Assembly: GCF_900101075.1 (NCBI RefSeq)
Contig: NZ_FNFY01000007.1
Coordinates: 40,565-104,564, forward strand
Reading direction: 5' to 3'
DNA from: Lacicoccus qingdaonensis
Lineage (GTDB): Bacteria > Bacillota > Bacilli > Staphylococcales > Salinicoccaceae
DNA: 64,000 bases
Below the pieces are notes generated by a model that was not told the origin of the DNA, ran no database searches, and worked only from the letters and a program-made list of their open reading frames with translations. Both the position numbers and the translations under genes were made by a program. Positions 16,698 through 28,497 of this stretch are shown in pieces; position 1 is the first letter of the stretch; each line of letters starts with the position of its first letter.

Positions 16698-19600
16698 ATG
16701 ATCAATTTAAATGTCCATTCGAGTTATGAATTTTTAGCCAGCAATATACAAATTGATCCTCTTTTAAAACTCCTGAAAGAAGATAATCAGAGTGCGGTTG
16801 CGATTACAGACCTGAATCATATGCACGGCATTTATCAGCTGCTGAAAAAAGCGCCGGAATATAATATTAAACCCGTTGTCGGCATGGAAGTGCTTGCCGA
16901 CAACGGACTGAGCGGTATCCCTTTAATTTTGCTTGCCAAAAATAATAAGGGATATCAGTCTTTGATCAGGATATCCGCGATGCTGTCATATAAAGATATA
17001 ACCAGAACACCTTTGGAATTTTTACAGAATAATGCCAATGACCTGCTGGTCATCGCGGTGACCGATGAAGGGGCGGAACTGCTCGGCGAGCTTACAAAAG
17101 TGAGTGACGGAGACAAATACATATCCATGGACACCGGGGCAGCTTCATACAAGAGAGTGTTCATGCACAGCGCACGGTATATGAAGAAAGAAGACAGGAA
17201 AGCGCTCAAAGTGCTGAATGCGATCAGGGACAACGACAGGCTGGAAGCGCACGATCTGACCGCAATTTCGGGTGATGAATATGTGCTGAAAAAAGAAGAT
17301 ATCACCGAAGAGATAAAACCGTTCCTTCACGTGAATGAAGAGATTGTCGAAAAATGCAATGTGACCATGCCGAAAGTTAGTACGACCCTGCCGCATTTCC
17401 CACACCCCGATAATGATGACTCAGATCAATTTTTATGGCAGCAGCTGAATAAAAGGCTCGGTGAGAAAACTGACGGCAGTGAAAAGTATAAAGACAGGCT
17501 GCAGTATGAATTCGATGTCATCACCAAAATGGGATACTCTGATTATTTCCTGATAGTCAGCGACGCTGTGAACTATGCCAAAAATAATGACATCTACGTC
17601 GGACCGGGGAGGGGGTCTTCAAGTGCGAGCCTCGTGTCGTACCTGTTGAATATCACTGAAGTGGACCCCCTCAAATATAATCTGCTGTTTGAACGTTTTC
17701 TCAACCCTGCCCGTGTAACGATGCCGGATATCGATATCGACTTCGAAGATACGAACAGGGACCAGATGATCACTTACTTGAATGACAAGTACGGACAGAT
17801 GAACGTGTCGAATATTATTACATACGGTACACTCAGCGCCAAGATGGCGGCACGGGATGTCGGGCGTGTATTGAAATTCAGTGATGAAACACTTAAATAT
17901 ATATCGAATATGATAGGGACCGATCAGAGCGTCAGCCTGACGGAGGCATTCAACAGCCAGGCATTTAAAAAGCTCGAGGCTTCAGATGATAAGTATAAAG
18001 TATATAAGGAAATCTGCCTGTCCATCGAAGGGTTGCCGAGACATCCGTCCACCCATGCAGCGGGTGTATTGGTCAGCGCAGACAAACTGACAGAGAAAGT
18101 GCCGATCATGTTCACGGAAGGACATACGATCAGCCAGTGGGCCATGAACGAAGTGGAAGCGGTCGGGCTGTTGAAAATCGATGTTCTCGGCCTCCGGAAT
18201 CTGACATTGATCAGAAGAATGGTCAATATGATCGCCTATAAAGGGGAGTCCATCGATATTCACAATCTAAAAGAGGATCCGAGGGTGTATAGACTGCTGA
18301 GCCATGGTCTCGGCCTCGGCGTCTTCCAATTGGAATCGACAGGCATACGGAAAGTGATGAGGGATGTAAACCCGACTGAATTTATGGACCTGGCGGCGGT
18401 GCTGGCACTTTACAGGCCCGGTCCTATGAAGGAAATACCGAACTTCGTCCGCGGCAAGCACCAGCCTGAAACCGTGACGTATCCGCATGAGGATATTAAA
18501 GAGATTTTGCGGGAGACGAACGGTGTCATCGTCTATCAGGAACAGATCATGCTCATTGCGAGCCGTATTGCAGGATATTCATATGCAGAAGCGGACATAT
18601 TGAGACGCGCGATGAGCAAGAAAGACCGTGAAACGCTGCTGAAGGAGAAAGAGAAATTTCTAGGCGGAGCTAAAGACAAAGGCTACGCTGCCAGTCTGGC
18701 AGAACATATATTTGAACTGATACTGAAATTCGCCGATTACGGTTTCCCTAAAAGCCATGCGGTCGCATATTCGAAGATCGCCTATATCATGGCATACATC
18801 AAAACGCGTTATCCAGCCATTTTCTATGCTGTCATCTTAATGCAGAATATCGGCAATCATGCCAAGATCATCGAACTTTTAGAAGAGATGAAGATGTTGA
18901 AAGTGAAAATCCATCCTCCGAACATCAACTTGTCAAGAAGCGGCAATATTGTAAATGACGGTGTGGTGCTCGGTTTGAGCATGATTGAAGGCGTCACTTA
19001 TAAAGTGGCGGAGTCCATCATCGAAGCGCGGCAAGACGGGGATTTCAAAGATATTTACGATTTGAAGACGAGAGTGGACAACAAACTGTCGGAAAAAGTG
19101 CTGACCAATCTGGTACTGTCCGGCGCTCTGGATGACTTTGAAGAAAACAGAAAAACGATGCTCCAGTCGCTGGCGAATTTGAGAGACATCAATTCGGAAG
19201 AATTCTCGCACAACTCCTTTTTGAGCGCACTTGGCTTCAATGTCAAAAAAGAATACCAGTATGCCGAAGAGATGACCCGGATGGAAATGATAGAGGGAGA
19301 AAAAGCGGCCCTCGGTTTTTATTTATCAAGCCATCCGATCCGGCTCATCCAGAGAGAGAACCAGTCTATACCGTTCAACATGTTCAGCCAGCAGAGGAAT
19401 TACGGCACATACCTGGTCTTTTTGGATGAACTGAAAGTCATCAAGACGAAAAAGGGTCAGAACATGGCTTTTGCAAAAATAACGGACGGCGTGACTGATA
19501 TGGATGCGGTCATCTTCCCCAATGTATATTTTACCGAGCACCCGAAGCTGACTTCACAGGCTCTTGTCGTGAGGGGCAGGCTGGATGAACGGAAAGGACA

Positions 19601-19841
19601 GCCGCAGCTGATCATCGAAAAGGTGGATGAGCTGGAAACGTTTAAAGCAGAGTATTTACAGCGCATAAGAAAAATTTATATTAGAAATAAAGACCGGTAT
19701 GACTTTGGTGATCTGCTCGGTGACAAAGGGATCGTCATCTATTCATTCGAAGACGGCGGGAGTCTCGGCAATATACAAACTGAGCGGCTTAGGGAGCTGC
19801 AGGAAAAAATTAATCCAAGTGATTTGAGATTTATGACCTAA
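16698..19841 (+). CDS. dnaE: DNA polymerase III alpha subunit DnaE
   Basis: Replicative polymerase used with PolC in Firmicutes, mainly to extend RNA primers. The protein has 1047 residues, close to the staphylococcal form. An N-terminal PHP domain begins NVHSSYEFLAS but has lost several canonical metal histidines. The catalytic aspartates are in PDIDIDFED near residue 345, with RPGPMKEIP and YQEQIM fingers motifs. A helix-hairpin-helix region and a C-terminal OB fold (about 900-985) follow. GGGAGG precedes the ATG. It is probably co-transcribed with nrnA. Confidence 0.95.
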   Translation: MINLNVHSSYEFLASNIQIDPLLKLLKEDNQSAVAITDLNHMHGIYQLLKKAPEYNIKPVVGMEVLADNGLSGIPLILLAKNNKGYQSLIRISAMLSYKDITRTPLEFLQNNANDLLVIAVTDEGAELLGELTKVSDGDKYISMDTGAASYKRVFMHSARYMKKEDRKALKVLNAIRDNDRLEAHDLTAISGDEYVLKKEDITEEIKPFLHVNEEIVEKCNVTMPKVSTTLPHFPHPDNDDSDQFLWQQLNKRLGEKTDGSEKYKDRLQYEFDVITKMGYSDYFLIVSDAVNYAKNNDIYVGPGRGSSSASLVSYLLNITEVDPLKYNLLFERFLNPARVTMPDIDIDFEDTNRDQMITYLNDKYGQMNVSNIITYGTLSAKMAARDVGRVLKFSDETLKYISNMIGTDQSVSLTEAFNSQAFKKLEASDDKYKVYKEICLSIEGLPRHPSTHAAGVLVSADKLTEKVPIMFTEGHTISQWAMNEVEAVGLLKIDVLGLRNLTLIRRMVNMIAYKGESIDIHNLKEDPRVYRLLSHGLGLGVFQLESTGIRKVMRDVNPTEFMDLAAVLALYRPGPMKEIPNFVRGKHQPETVTYPHEDIKEILRETNGVIVYQEQIMLIASRIAGYSYAEADILRRAMSKKDRETLLKEKEKFLGGAKDKGYAASLAEHIFELILKFADYGFPKSHAVAYSKIAYIMAYIKTRYPAIFYAVILMQNIGNHAKIIELLEEMKMLKVKIHPPNINLSRSGNIVNDGVVLGLSMIEGVTYKVAESIIEARQDGDFKDIYDLKTRVDNKLSEKVLTNLVLSGALDDFEENRKTMLQSLANLRDINSEEFSHNSFLSALGFNVKKEYQYAEEMTRMEMIEGEKAALGFYLSSHPIRLIQRENQSIPFNMFSQQRNYGTYLVFLDELKVIKTKKGQNMAFAKITDGVTDMDAVIFPNVYFTEHPKLTSQALVVRGRLDERKGQPQLIIEKVDELETFKAEYLQRIRKIYIRNKDRYDFGDLLGDKGIVIYSFEDGGSLGNIQTERLRELQEKINPSDLRFMT

Positions 19842-19912
19842 GTTGTTGTGTATCGATGAATATTTTGATATATTACAGTGGTATGACCACCACATGGAGA
19901 AAGGTTGATTGA

Positions 19913-21142
19913 ATGTCTTTAAGAGATGATGCACTGCATATGCACAAAATTAACCAGGGCAAACTAAGCGTAAACTCGAAAGTCGAGTTGAAAGATAAGA
20001 CGGATTTAAGTCTGGCATATTCACCCGGGGTTGCTGAACCCTGCAAAGAGATATACGAAGATCCGAATACTATATTCAATTACACCATCAAAGGGAATAC
20101 TGTCGGCGTCGTAACAGACGGTTCAGCTGTACTCGGGCTGGGCAATATCGGTGCGAAAGCAAGTCTGCCGGTGATGGAAGGTAAAAGTGTACTGTTAAAA
20201 TCATTTGCAGGTGTGGACTCTTTTCCAATCGCACTTGAAACCAATGATGTGGATGAAATCGTCAATACTGTGAAACTGATGACACCTGTTTTCGGCGGTA
20301 TCAATCTGGAAGATATATCTGCACCGCGATGCTTCGAAATTGAAGAAAGACTGAAAAAGGAAACGGATATTCCCGTATTCCATGATGATCAGCATGGTAC
20401 GGCCATCGTCACCGTCAGCGGCCTGCTCAACGCCCTGAAACTGACAGACCGTTCTTTCAATAAGATCAAAGTCGTGCTGAACGGCGCAGGGGCCGCAGGT
20501 GTAGCCATAGTCAAACTTCTGAACAGTTTCGGCGTCAAAGACCTCATCATGTGTGATTCAAAAGGTGCGATATACGAAGGCCGTCCAAACGGCATGAACC
20601 CGATTAAAGAAAAAATCAGCAAGTATACGAATTTGAATAATGAGCAGGGACCGCTTAAAGAAGTGATTAAAGGTGCAGATGTCTTCATCGGTGTTTCGGT
20701 GGCGGATGCACTCTCAGCGGATATGGTCAAATCAATGGCGGATGATTCCATCATATTTGCCATGGCGAACCCAAACCCTGAAATCATGCCGGATGCTGCA
20801 CATTCGGCTGGTGCGAAAGTTGTCGGTACGGGCAGAAGTGACTTCCCGAACCAGATCAATAATGTGCTCGCATTCCCGGGTATTTTCAGAGGGGCGTTGG
20901 ACGTCCGTGCCACGCATATCAATGAAGAAATGAAGAAAGCTGCAGTCCGAGCGATTGCGGACCTCATCGAAGAGGACGAGCTGAGCAGTGATTATGTCAT
21001 CCCGGATCCATTCAATAAATATGTCGCACCTGAAGTTGCAATGGCTGTGGCAGAAGCTGCAATGGAGTCAGGTGTCAGCAGAATAAAAATAGATTCAAAA
21101 TCAGTGTATGAAAAAACACTGAAGTTGACTGAGACGGTGTAG
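19913..21142 (+). CDS. ytsJ: NAD(P)-dependent malic enzyme
   Basis: Oxidative decarboxylation of malate to pyruvate, supplying NADPH or NADH. The 409-residue short bacterial form has the tyrosine region LSLAYSPGVAEPC, the metal/substrate segment FHDDQHGTA, and the Rossmann motif LNGAGAAGVA. In Bacillus the malic enzyme next to dnaE is the NADP-linked YtsJ; cofactor choice cannot be read here. AGAAAGGTTGATTGA precedes the ATG. It begins a likely five-gene run through the GntR regulator and accDA. Confidence 0.9.
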   Translation: MSLRDDALHMHKINQGKLSVNSKVELKDKTDLSLAYSPGVAEPCKEIYEDPNTIFNYTIKGNTVGVVTDGSAVLGLGNIGAKASLPVMEGKSVLLKSFAGVDSFPIALETNDVDEIVNTVKLMTPVFGGINLEDISAPRCFEIEERLKKETDIPVFHDDQHGTAIVTVSGLLNALKLTDRSFNKIKVVLNGAGAAGVAIVKLLNSFGVKDLIMCDSKGAIYEGRPNGMNPIKEKISKYTNLNNEQGPLKEVIKGADVFIGVSVADALSADMVKSMADDSIIFAMANPNPEIMPDAAHSAGAKVVGTGRSDFPNQINNVLAFPGIFRGALDVRATHINEEMKKAAVRAIADLIEEDELSSDYVIPDPFNKYVAPEVAMAVAEAAMESGVSRIKIDSKSVYEKTLKLTETV

Positions 21143-21145
21143 AAA

Positions 21146-21559
21146 ATGACTGAAAAAAAAGGACTGGAGTCTGTCATTGAAGAAATCTATATGATCATCG
21201 ACCAAGAGCAGATGCAGGTCGGACAAAAACTCCCGAGTGAAAGATACTTGAGTGAAAATCTGAATGTCAGCAGACAGAGCGTCAGAGAAGCCTTAAGGGC
21301 GCTTGAATTTCTGGGCATCATCTATGTGAAAAGAGGAGAAGGAACATACCTTGCCGACATAGACAGCCATCAGCTTTTCGAGCTGATTGCCAAATACCTG
21401 GTGCGGTCGGATAAACAGCGCCGGGAGCTGATGGAATTTCAAAAGATGATAGAAGACTACGTTGAAGAGAAAACGGATGAAAAAAGTACTGTGATGTCAT
21501 ATGATAATAAAATCATGAGAAAAATATATGTGATTTTAAAGAAATATACAGGACAATAA
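21146..21559 (+). CDS. GntR/FadR-type transcriptional regulator, short form
   Basis: The N-terminal winged HTH of the GntR family is clear (KLPSERYLSENLNVSRQSVREALRALE, residues about 27-53, then the GIIYVKRGEGTYL wing). At 137 residues it has only a small helical remnant where the roughly 150-residue FCD ligand-binding domain normally lies. A short regulator occurs at the same place in staphylococci as far as I recall, so this is probably a stable reduced form rather than a fresh truncation. Starting three bases after the malic enzyme stop, and followed by accD, it may control this operon. Confidence 0.78.
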   Translation: MTEKKGLESVIEEIYMIIDQEQMQVGQKLPSERYLSENLNVSRQSVREALRALEFLGIIYVKRGEGTYLADIDSHQLFELIAKYLVRSDKQRRELMEFQKMIEDYVEEKTDEKSTVMSYDNKIMRKIYVILKKYTGQ

Positions 21560-21583
21560 GCGGTAAAAATGGGGAATTATACT

Positions 21584-22434
21584 ATGTTAAAAGATTTGTT
21601 TTTCAAGTTGAACAATAAAGTGAATGATAAAAAAGAACCGGGTGTCTTTGAATCGAATGAATCGATTATAACAAAGTGCCCGAATTGTAAAAAGATTCTC
21701 TACTCGAAGGAGTTATACAAACGTCTGAATGTCTGTTCCAACTGTGACCATCACCTGATGATCACAAGTACCGAACGGATGGATGCACTTTTGGACGAAG
21801 ACTCGGGAACGGCACTTTTTGAAGGGATCACGTCGTTGAATCCGCTGGAATTCCCGAACTACGAGTCAAAACTGGAAAAAGACAGGGAGAAGACGGGATT
21901 GAATGAAGCGGTCATCGTACACGAAGGTACGATAGATGGATCTCCTGCTGTCATCGCGATCATGGACCCGAGATTCCGGATGGGAAGCATGGGTTCTGCA
22001 GTCGGTGAAAAACTGGCCAGGGCATTCAACCATGCCACTGAAAAGCGCATGCCTGTCGTAGTATTTACGGCAAGTGGCGGTGCGAGAATGCAGGAAGGCA
22101 TCATTTCACTCATGCAGATGGCAAAAGTCAGCGTAGCCGTTGAGAAACATAATAACGCAGGACTTTTGTATATCGCATATATGACCAATCCGACGACAGG
22201 CGGCGTATCAGCAAGCTTTGCATCGGTCGGTGATATCAATCTGGCTGAAAAAGGGGCACTGATCGGCTTTGCGGGACGCAGGGTAATCGAAGAGACGATC
22301 AAGGAAAAACTGCCTGATGATTTCCAGACGGCTGAATTTCTGCTTAAACACGGCCAGCTTGATGAAGTCGTCGACAGACGGAATATGAGAGACTACTTAA
22401 GCCGAATTCTAATGATGCACAGCGAGGTGAAATA

Positions 22435-22435
<1 letters not shown>
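21584..22435 (+). CDS. accD: Acetyl-CoA carboxylase carboxyltransferase subunit beta
   Basis: Transfers the carboxyl group from biotin carboxyl carrier protein to acetyl-CoA together with AccA, the committed step of fatty-acid synthesis. The N-terminal zinc ribbon has Cys32, Cys35, Cys51 and Cys54; the carboxyltransferase core shows SGGARMQEG and [11 protein letters not shown] place the start at ATG 21584, eight bases after GGGGA, which gives 283 residues as in S. aureus; an ATG at 21569 has a poorer site. Stop and accA start overlap as TAATG. Confidence 0.93.
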
Positions 22436-24463
<2,028 letters not shown>

Positions 24464-24476
24464 GAGGATATCATTA

Positions 24477-26237
24477 ATGAGAAAAACAAAAATTGTTTGT
24501 ACAATTGGACCTGCATCAGAATCACCGGAAATGCTGGAAAAACTAATGACCGAAGGTATGAACGTTGCGAGATTGAACTTTTCACACGGTGATCATGAAG
24601 AACATTCAGCACGTATTAAAAATATCAGAGATGTCGCTCGAAAATTGGATAAAACAGTTGGTATTCTACTGGACACGAAAGGTCCTGAAATGAGAACACA
24701 CTCAATGGAAAACGGTGCGGTTGAACTGAAAAAAGGACAGGCTATCACTGTTTCCATGCAGGAAGTGACGGGAACATCAGAGAAATTTTCCATATCATAC
24801 GAAGGTCTGATCAACGACGTTGACACAGAAGACAGAATTTTGCTGGATGACGGCCTGGTCGAACTGAGAATAAAAGAGATCGACAAGGAAGCAGGAGAAA
24901 TCCACTGTGAAGTTTTAAATGACGGGCTGCTTAAAAACAAAAAGGGTGTGAACGTTCCGGGTGTCTCGGTAAACCTGCCGGGCATCACTGAAAAAGACGA
25001 GAGTGATATCCTTTTCGGGATTGAACAGAAAGTCGATTTCATAGCGGCAAGCTTCATAAGAAGAAATAAAGATGTGCTTGAAATACGTGAACTGTTGGAA
25101 AACAATGATGGAAACTATATTAATATCATTCCTAAAATTGAAAACCAGGAAGGCATCGACAATATTGATTCCATTCTTGAAGTGTCAGACGGCCTGATGG
25201 TGGCAAGAGGGGACCTGGGTGTCGAAATTCCACCGGAATCAGTGCCTATGGTACAGAAAGAGCTGATTAAAAAATGTAATCTGATCGGCAAGCCGGTAAT
25301 TACAGCGACACAGATGCTGGATTCCATGCAGGTAAATCCGCGTTGTACACGTGCTGAGGCGAGTGACGTGGCAAACGCAATATATGACGGTTCCGATGCC
25401 GTGATGCTGAGCGGTGAAACAGCAGCAGGGGATTATCCGGTGGAAGCGGTCAGAACAATGGCTTCAATCGCAGTTTCTGCAGAGGAAGCCCAGGATTATA
25501 AAAAGCTTCTGTCAGACAGAACAAAAGTCCAGCAGACGAATCTTGTGACCGCGATTGGTGTTTCTGTTGCGCACACTGCACTCAATTTAAATTCCAAGGC
25601 AATTGTCGCTGCAACAGAATCCGGACATACAGCGCAGATTATTGCGAAATACAGACCGCAGGCGGATATCGTTGCAGTGACGCCTTACGGATATGTGGCA
25701 AGACAGCTTGAATTGATATGGGGCGTGCAGCCGATTGTTGAAGACGCCACGAAAGATACGGATACACTTTTAAATACTTCTGTATCCGTCACGCTTGAAA
25801 AAGGCTATGCGAGCTACGGTGACCTTCTGATCATCACTGCGGGTGTACCGACCGGTCAGGCAGGAACGACGAACTTGATGAAACTTCATGTTGTCGGCGA
25901 TGTATTGATCAAAGCACAAGGTATCGGCAGAAGAAGCACAGTGGCCGAAGTTGTGACGGCGGACAACCTTTCAGAATTGAAATCGAAAGATATCAAAGAT
26001 AAAATTGTCGTCCTCACTTCGGTTCAGTCCGAGATGACGGAATTGCTGGAAGAGGCGGCAGGGCTCGTCACTGTGGAAGGCGGATTGACCTCCCACGGTG
26101 CAATCGTCGGCCTGAACCTTGAGCTTGCGACAATCGTCGGTGCAAAAGACGCGTTTGAAATATTGAAAGACGGTGACCTTGTCACTATCGATTGCGCACA
26201 GAACTCCATTTACAGCGGACATGCAAACGTACTTTAA
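24477..26237 (+). CDS. pyk: Pyruvate kinase with C-terminal PEP-utiliser domain
   Basis: Converts phosphoenolpyruvate and ADP to pyruvate and ATP. The start at 24477, preceded by TAGGAGGATATCATTA, gives the N-terminus [15 protein letters not shown] and 586 residues. The barrel carries [10 protein letters not shown] and [10 protein letters not shown]; the A/C domain includes ATESGHTA. An extra C-terminal domain (about 475-586) resembles the phosphohistidine domain of PEP-utilising enzymes, with [11 protein letters not shown] near residue 537, as in Bacillus and Staphylococcus pyruvate kinases. Confidence 0.95.
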   Translation: MRKTKIVCTIGPASESPEMLEKLMTEGMNVARLNFSHGDHEEHSARIKNIRDVARKLDKTVGILLDTKGPEMRTHSMENGAVELKKGQAITVSMQEVTGTSEKFSISYEGLINDVDTEDRILLDDGLVELRIKEIDKEAGEIHCEVLNDGLLKNKKGVNVPGVSVNLPGITEKDESDILFGIEQKVDFIAASFIRRNKDVLEIRELLENNDGNYINIIPKIENQEGIDNIDSILEVSDGLMVARGDLGVEIPPESVPMVQKELIKKCNLIGKPVITATQMLDSMQVNPRCTRAEASDVANAIYDGSDAVMLSGETAAGDYPVEAVRTMASIAVSAEEAQDYKKLLSDRTKVQQTNLVTAIGVSVAHTALNLNSKAIVAATESGHTAQIIAKYRPQADIVAVTPYGYVARQLELIWGVQPIVEDATKDTDTLLNTSVSVTLEKGYASYGDLLIITAGVPTGQAGTTNLMKLHVVGDVLIKAQGIGRRSTVAEVVTADNLSELKSKDIKDKIVVLTSVQSEMTELLEEAAGLVTVEGGLTSHGAIVGLNLELATIVGAKDAFEILKDGDLVTIDCAQNSIYSGHANVL

Positions 26238-26247
26238 TACTCATTTT

Positions 26248-26288
26248 ACACCCCATTACCGTAATAGACGGCTGATGGGGTGTTTTTA
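26248..26288 (+). terminator. Terminator after pyk
   Basis: ACACCCCAT (26248-26256) pairs with ATGGGGTGT (26275-26283); a secondary CCGT/ACGG pairing lies in the loop, and five T residues follow. Confidence 0.88.
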
Positions 26289-26330
26289 CATGGTATACAT
26301 TAAATATTTGTTTCACTCTAATTTTTTCAC

Positions 26331-26339
26331 TGGTATAAT
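26331..26339 (+). promoter_or_regulatory. Extended -10 promoter of the lipoprotein gene
   Basis: TGGTATAAT is an extended -10 with a consensus hexamer, 18 bases before the start codon; TTTCAC lies 17 bp further up as a poor -35. The predicted leader is very short. Confidence 0.6.
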
Positions 26340-26357
26340 GATTTTGAGGTGTTGACT

Positions 26358-27128
26358 ATGAAGAGAAATTTATTAATGACTGCGATTTTTGGATTGCTAT
26401 TATTACTTTCAGCATGTAATGGTAATGGGGAAAATGAATCTGAATCTAATGGAGAAGAAAGCTCTGAAGGAGAAACTCAGGAAACAGGAGAGGAATCTGA
26501 AGAGGGAGGGGAAGAAACATCCGGCGAAGCATCTTCCCTTTCTGCCGATGAGCTGATTGACGGGGCGGTGGAGAATTGGTCGGATACCGAGAGTTATGAA
26601 CTCAATCAGATATATAACATGTCAAACGGAGAGGACTCAAATCCGATAAGGACAATCACTACCCACAGTGACCAGAATGAACTTAAAGTTGCCATCAACA
26701 GCAATGATGTGACAACAACGCACTATATCATCGACGGCGAACACTACATCTACAAAGGTGAGTCGCTTGAGCTGCAGGATGAAGATATGGATATTGAAAA
26801 CTCTGCTTACAGTGATCTGATCGGCCAGCTGGAAAACTACAGATCCGGTGAAGTCACAGAAACAGACAACGGGTACTCGCTTGCTGTTCAGTTTGAAAAC
26901 CAGGAGGATATCAGCAGTTTATTGACAGAAGGAGCAGGAGACATCATTGAAGACGCCGATGACATTTCGGGTGAAATGACACTCTCTTTCGACAGTGACT
27001 ATAAATATGAGGGCGGAGAATTGAATGCTGTCGTAAACAGCGATGGTGAAGAATATGAGCTGTCATCGACCATTTCAATCGAACGGATTGGCAATATACC
27101 TGTCATAGAAAAGCCAAGCGGGATGTAG
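26358..27128 (+). CDS. Secreted lipoprotein with acidic linker, function unknown
   Basis: A type II signal peptide (KRNLLMTAIFGLLLLLSAC) ends in the lipobox LSAC, with the lipidated cysteine at residue 20, followed by about 40 residues of low-complexity Glu/Ser/Gly/Asn linker. The globular part (about 65-256) resembles small periplasmic-type lipoproteins of the DUF6612/LppX-like group by layout, a weak assignment. ATG 26358 after GAGGTG is preferred over the in-frame GTG at 26349. Own promoter; no partner gene adjacent. Probably tethered on the outer face of the membrane. Confidence 0.75.
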   Translation: MKRNLLMTAIFGLLLLLSACNGNGENESESNGEESSEGETQETGEESEEGGEETSGEASSLSADELIDGAVENWSDTESYELNQIYNMSNGEDSNPIRTITTHSDQNELKVAINSNDVTTTHYIIDGEHYIYKGESLELQDEDMDIENSAYSDLIGQLENYRSGEVTETDNGYSLAVQFENQEDISSLLTEGAGDIIEDADDISGEMTLSFDSDYKYEGGELNAVVNSDGEEYELSSTISIERIGNIPVIEKPSGM

Positions 27129-27136
27129 AAGAAGTA

Positions 27137-27211
27137 ATCATAAGAGAAAGTTATTTTGAATCATAAGATAATTCAACATTACTTATCATAATTGAGGTTT
27201 TGAATTATGAT
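27137..27211 (+). promoter_or_regulatory. Repeated ATCATAA motifs upstream of citZ
   Basis: ATCATAA occurs at 27137, 27160 and 27185, and its complement TTATGAT at 27205; the last two are the arms of a perfect 9-bp inverted repeat (27185-27193 and 27203-27211) with a 9-base loop. The spacing of 20-25 bp is about two helical turns. This could be a cluster of operator half-sites or a weak terminator for the lipoprotein gene. Confidence 0.35.
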
Positions 27212-27288
27212 GCTGAAAAGGCTTTAATGATAGCGTCTGGCGGACTTTAAGTAAAATCTTTCACAAAACATGACATTATATTGAATTA

Positions 27289-27316
27289 TTCACAATATCT
27301 TATTCTTTGATATAAT
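27289..27316 (+). promoter_or_regulatory. Sigma-A promoter of citZ-icd
   Basis: TTCACA (27289-27294) and TATAAT (27311-27316) with 16-bp spacing, about 48 bases before the citZ start. Confidence 0.65.
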
Positions 27317-27363
27317 AGGAGAAACTATAAATATATCTATAGTAATTTAGAGGAGGATTTAAA

Positions 27364-28479
27364 ATGCCTGAGAACAAAGGTTTAGAAGGGGTAGTTGTTG
27401 CTAATTCCAAGATCAGTTCAATCATCGGTTCACAATTGACCTATGGTGGTTATGAAATAGATGATCTTGCTGAAAATGCACTGTTTGAGGAAGTGGTTTA
27501 TCTGTTATGGAACGATAAGCTGCCGACTGAACAGGAGCTGGAAGCATTCAATAAAGAACTGTTTGATCTGATGAGTTTGGATGACAACATTTATAAGCAT
27601 TTTGAATTATACCCGCTTGATAAAGTACATCCTATGTCGGCAGTCAGAACAGGTCTTTCACTGACAGCCCACTTTGATGAAAATGCTGAAGACAAATCAT
27701 TGGAGGCGTCACAGCAGAAAGCGGTGCGCATACTCGCACAGCTGCCTGCACTTGTTGCAGCATTTGCACGACTGCGCAATGGCAAGGATGTTGTAAAACC
27801 TAAAGAAGGACTGACATATGCAGCGAATTTCCTGTATATGCTGAACGGTGAAGAGTCGACGGATACAGAAATAGAAGCGATGAATAAAGTGCTCGTACTG
27901 CATGCAGACCATGAGCTGAACGCTTCCACGTTTACAGCGCGTGTCTGTGTCGGAACTGAATCGGATGTATACTCCGGTGTCACTGCGGCGATCGGTGCCC
28001 TTAAAGGCCCGCTTCACGGCGGTGCAAACGAACAGGTGATGGCGATGCTGAAGGATATCGGTACACTTGATAAAACGGACAGTTACATTCAAAAGAAATT
28101 TGAAAACAAAGAAAAAATCATGGGGATGGGCCACAGAGTATACAAAGAAGGCGACCCTCGTGCGAAATATTTAAAAGATATGTCTAAGAAACTGACAGAC
28201 GAAAGCGGCAACAGCGAGCTGTTTGACATTTCAAAACGAATCGCTGAGATCGTTAAAGAAGAAAAAGGCCTTCTGCCTAACGTCGACTTCTTCAGTGCAA
28301 CTGTCTATCACTCCATGGGCATTGAATCAGATCTCTTCACACCAATCTTTGCAATAAGCCGTGCATCAGGTTGGACAGCGCATATTTTAGAACAGTATGC
28401 AGATAACAGACTGATCAGACCAAGAGCAGAATATATCGGTGCAACAGACAGAAAATACGAACCAATCGAAAATAGATAA
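27364..28479 (+). CDS. citZ: Citrate synthase
   Basis: Condenses acetyl-CoA and oxaloacetate at the entry of the TCA cycle. The 371-residue protein is the compact Gram-positive type I/II form, with catalytic signatures LHADHELNASTFTAR, LHGGANE and MGMGHRVYKEGDPRAKY (histidine ligands and arginine) and the late aspartate in VDFFSATVYHSMGI. GAGGAGGATTTAAA precedes the ATG. icd follows after 18 bases, as citZ-icd in Bacillus and Staphylococcus; mdh is not present here. Confidence 0.95.
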   Translation: MPENKGLEGVVVANSKISSIIGSQLTYGGYEIDDLAENALFEEVVYLLWNDKLPTEQELEAFNKELFDLMSLDDNIYKHFELYPLDKVHPMSAVRTGLSLTAHFDENAEDKSLEASQQKAVRILAQLPALVAAFARLRNGKDVVKPKEGLTYAANFLYMLNGEESTDTEIEAMNKVLVLHADHELNASTFTARVCVGTESDVYSGVTAAIGALKGPLHGGANEQVMAMLKDIGTLDKTDSYIQKKFENKEKIMGMGHRVYKEGDPRAKYLKDMSKKLTDESGNSELFDISKRIAEIVKEEKGLLPNVDFFSATVYHSMGIESDLFTPIFAISRASGWTAHILEQYADNRLIRPRAEYIGATDRKYEPIENR

Positions 28480-28497
28480 TTTGGAGGAAAATTAATT

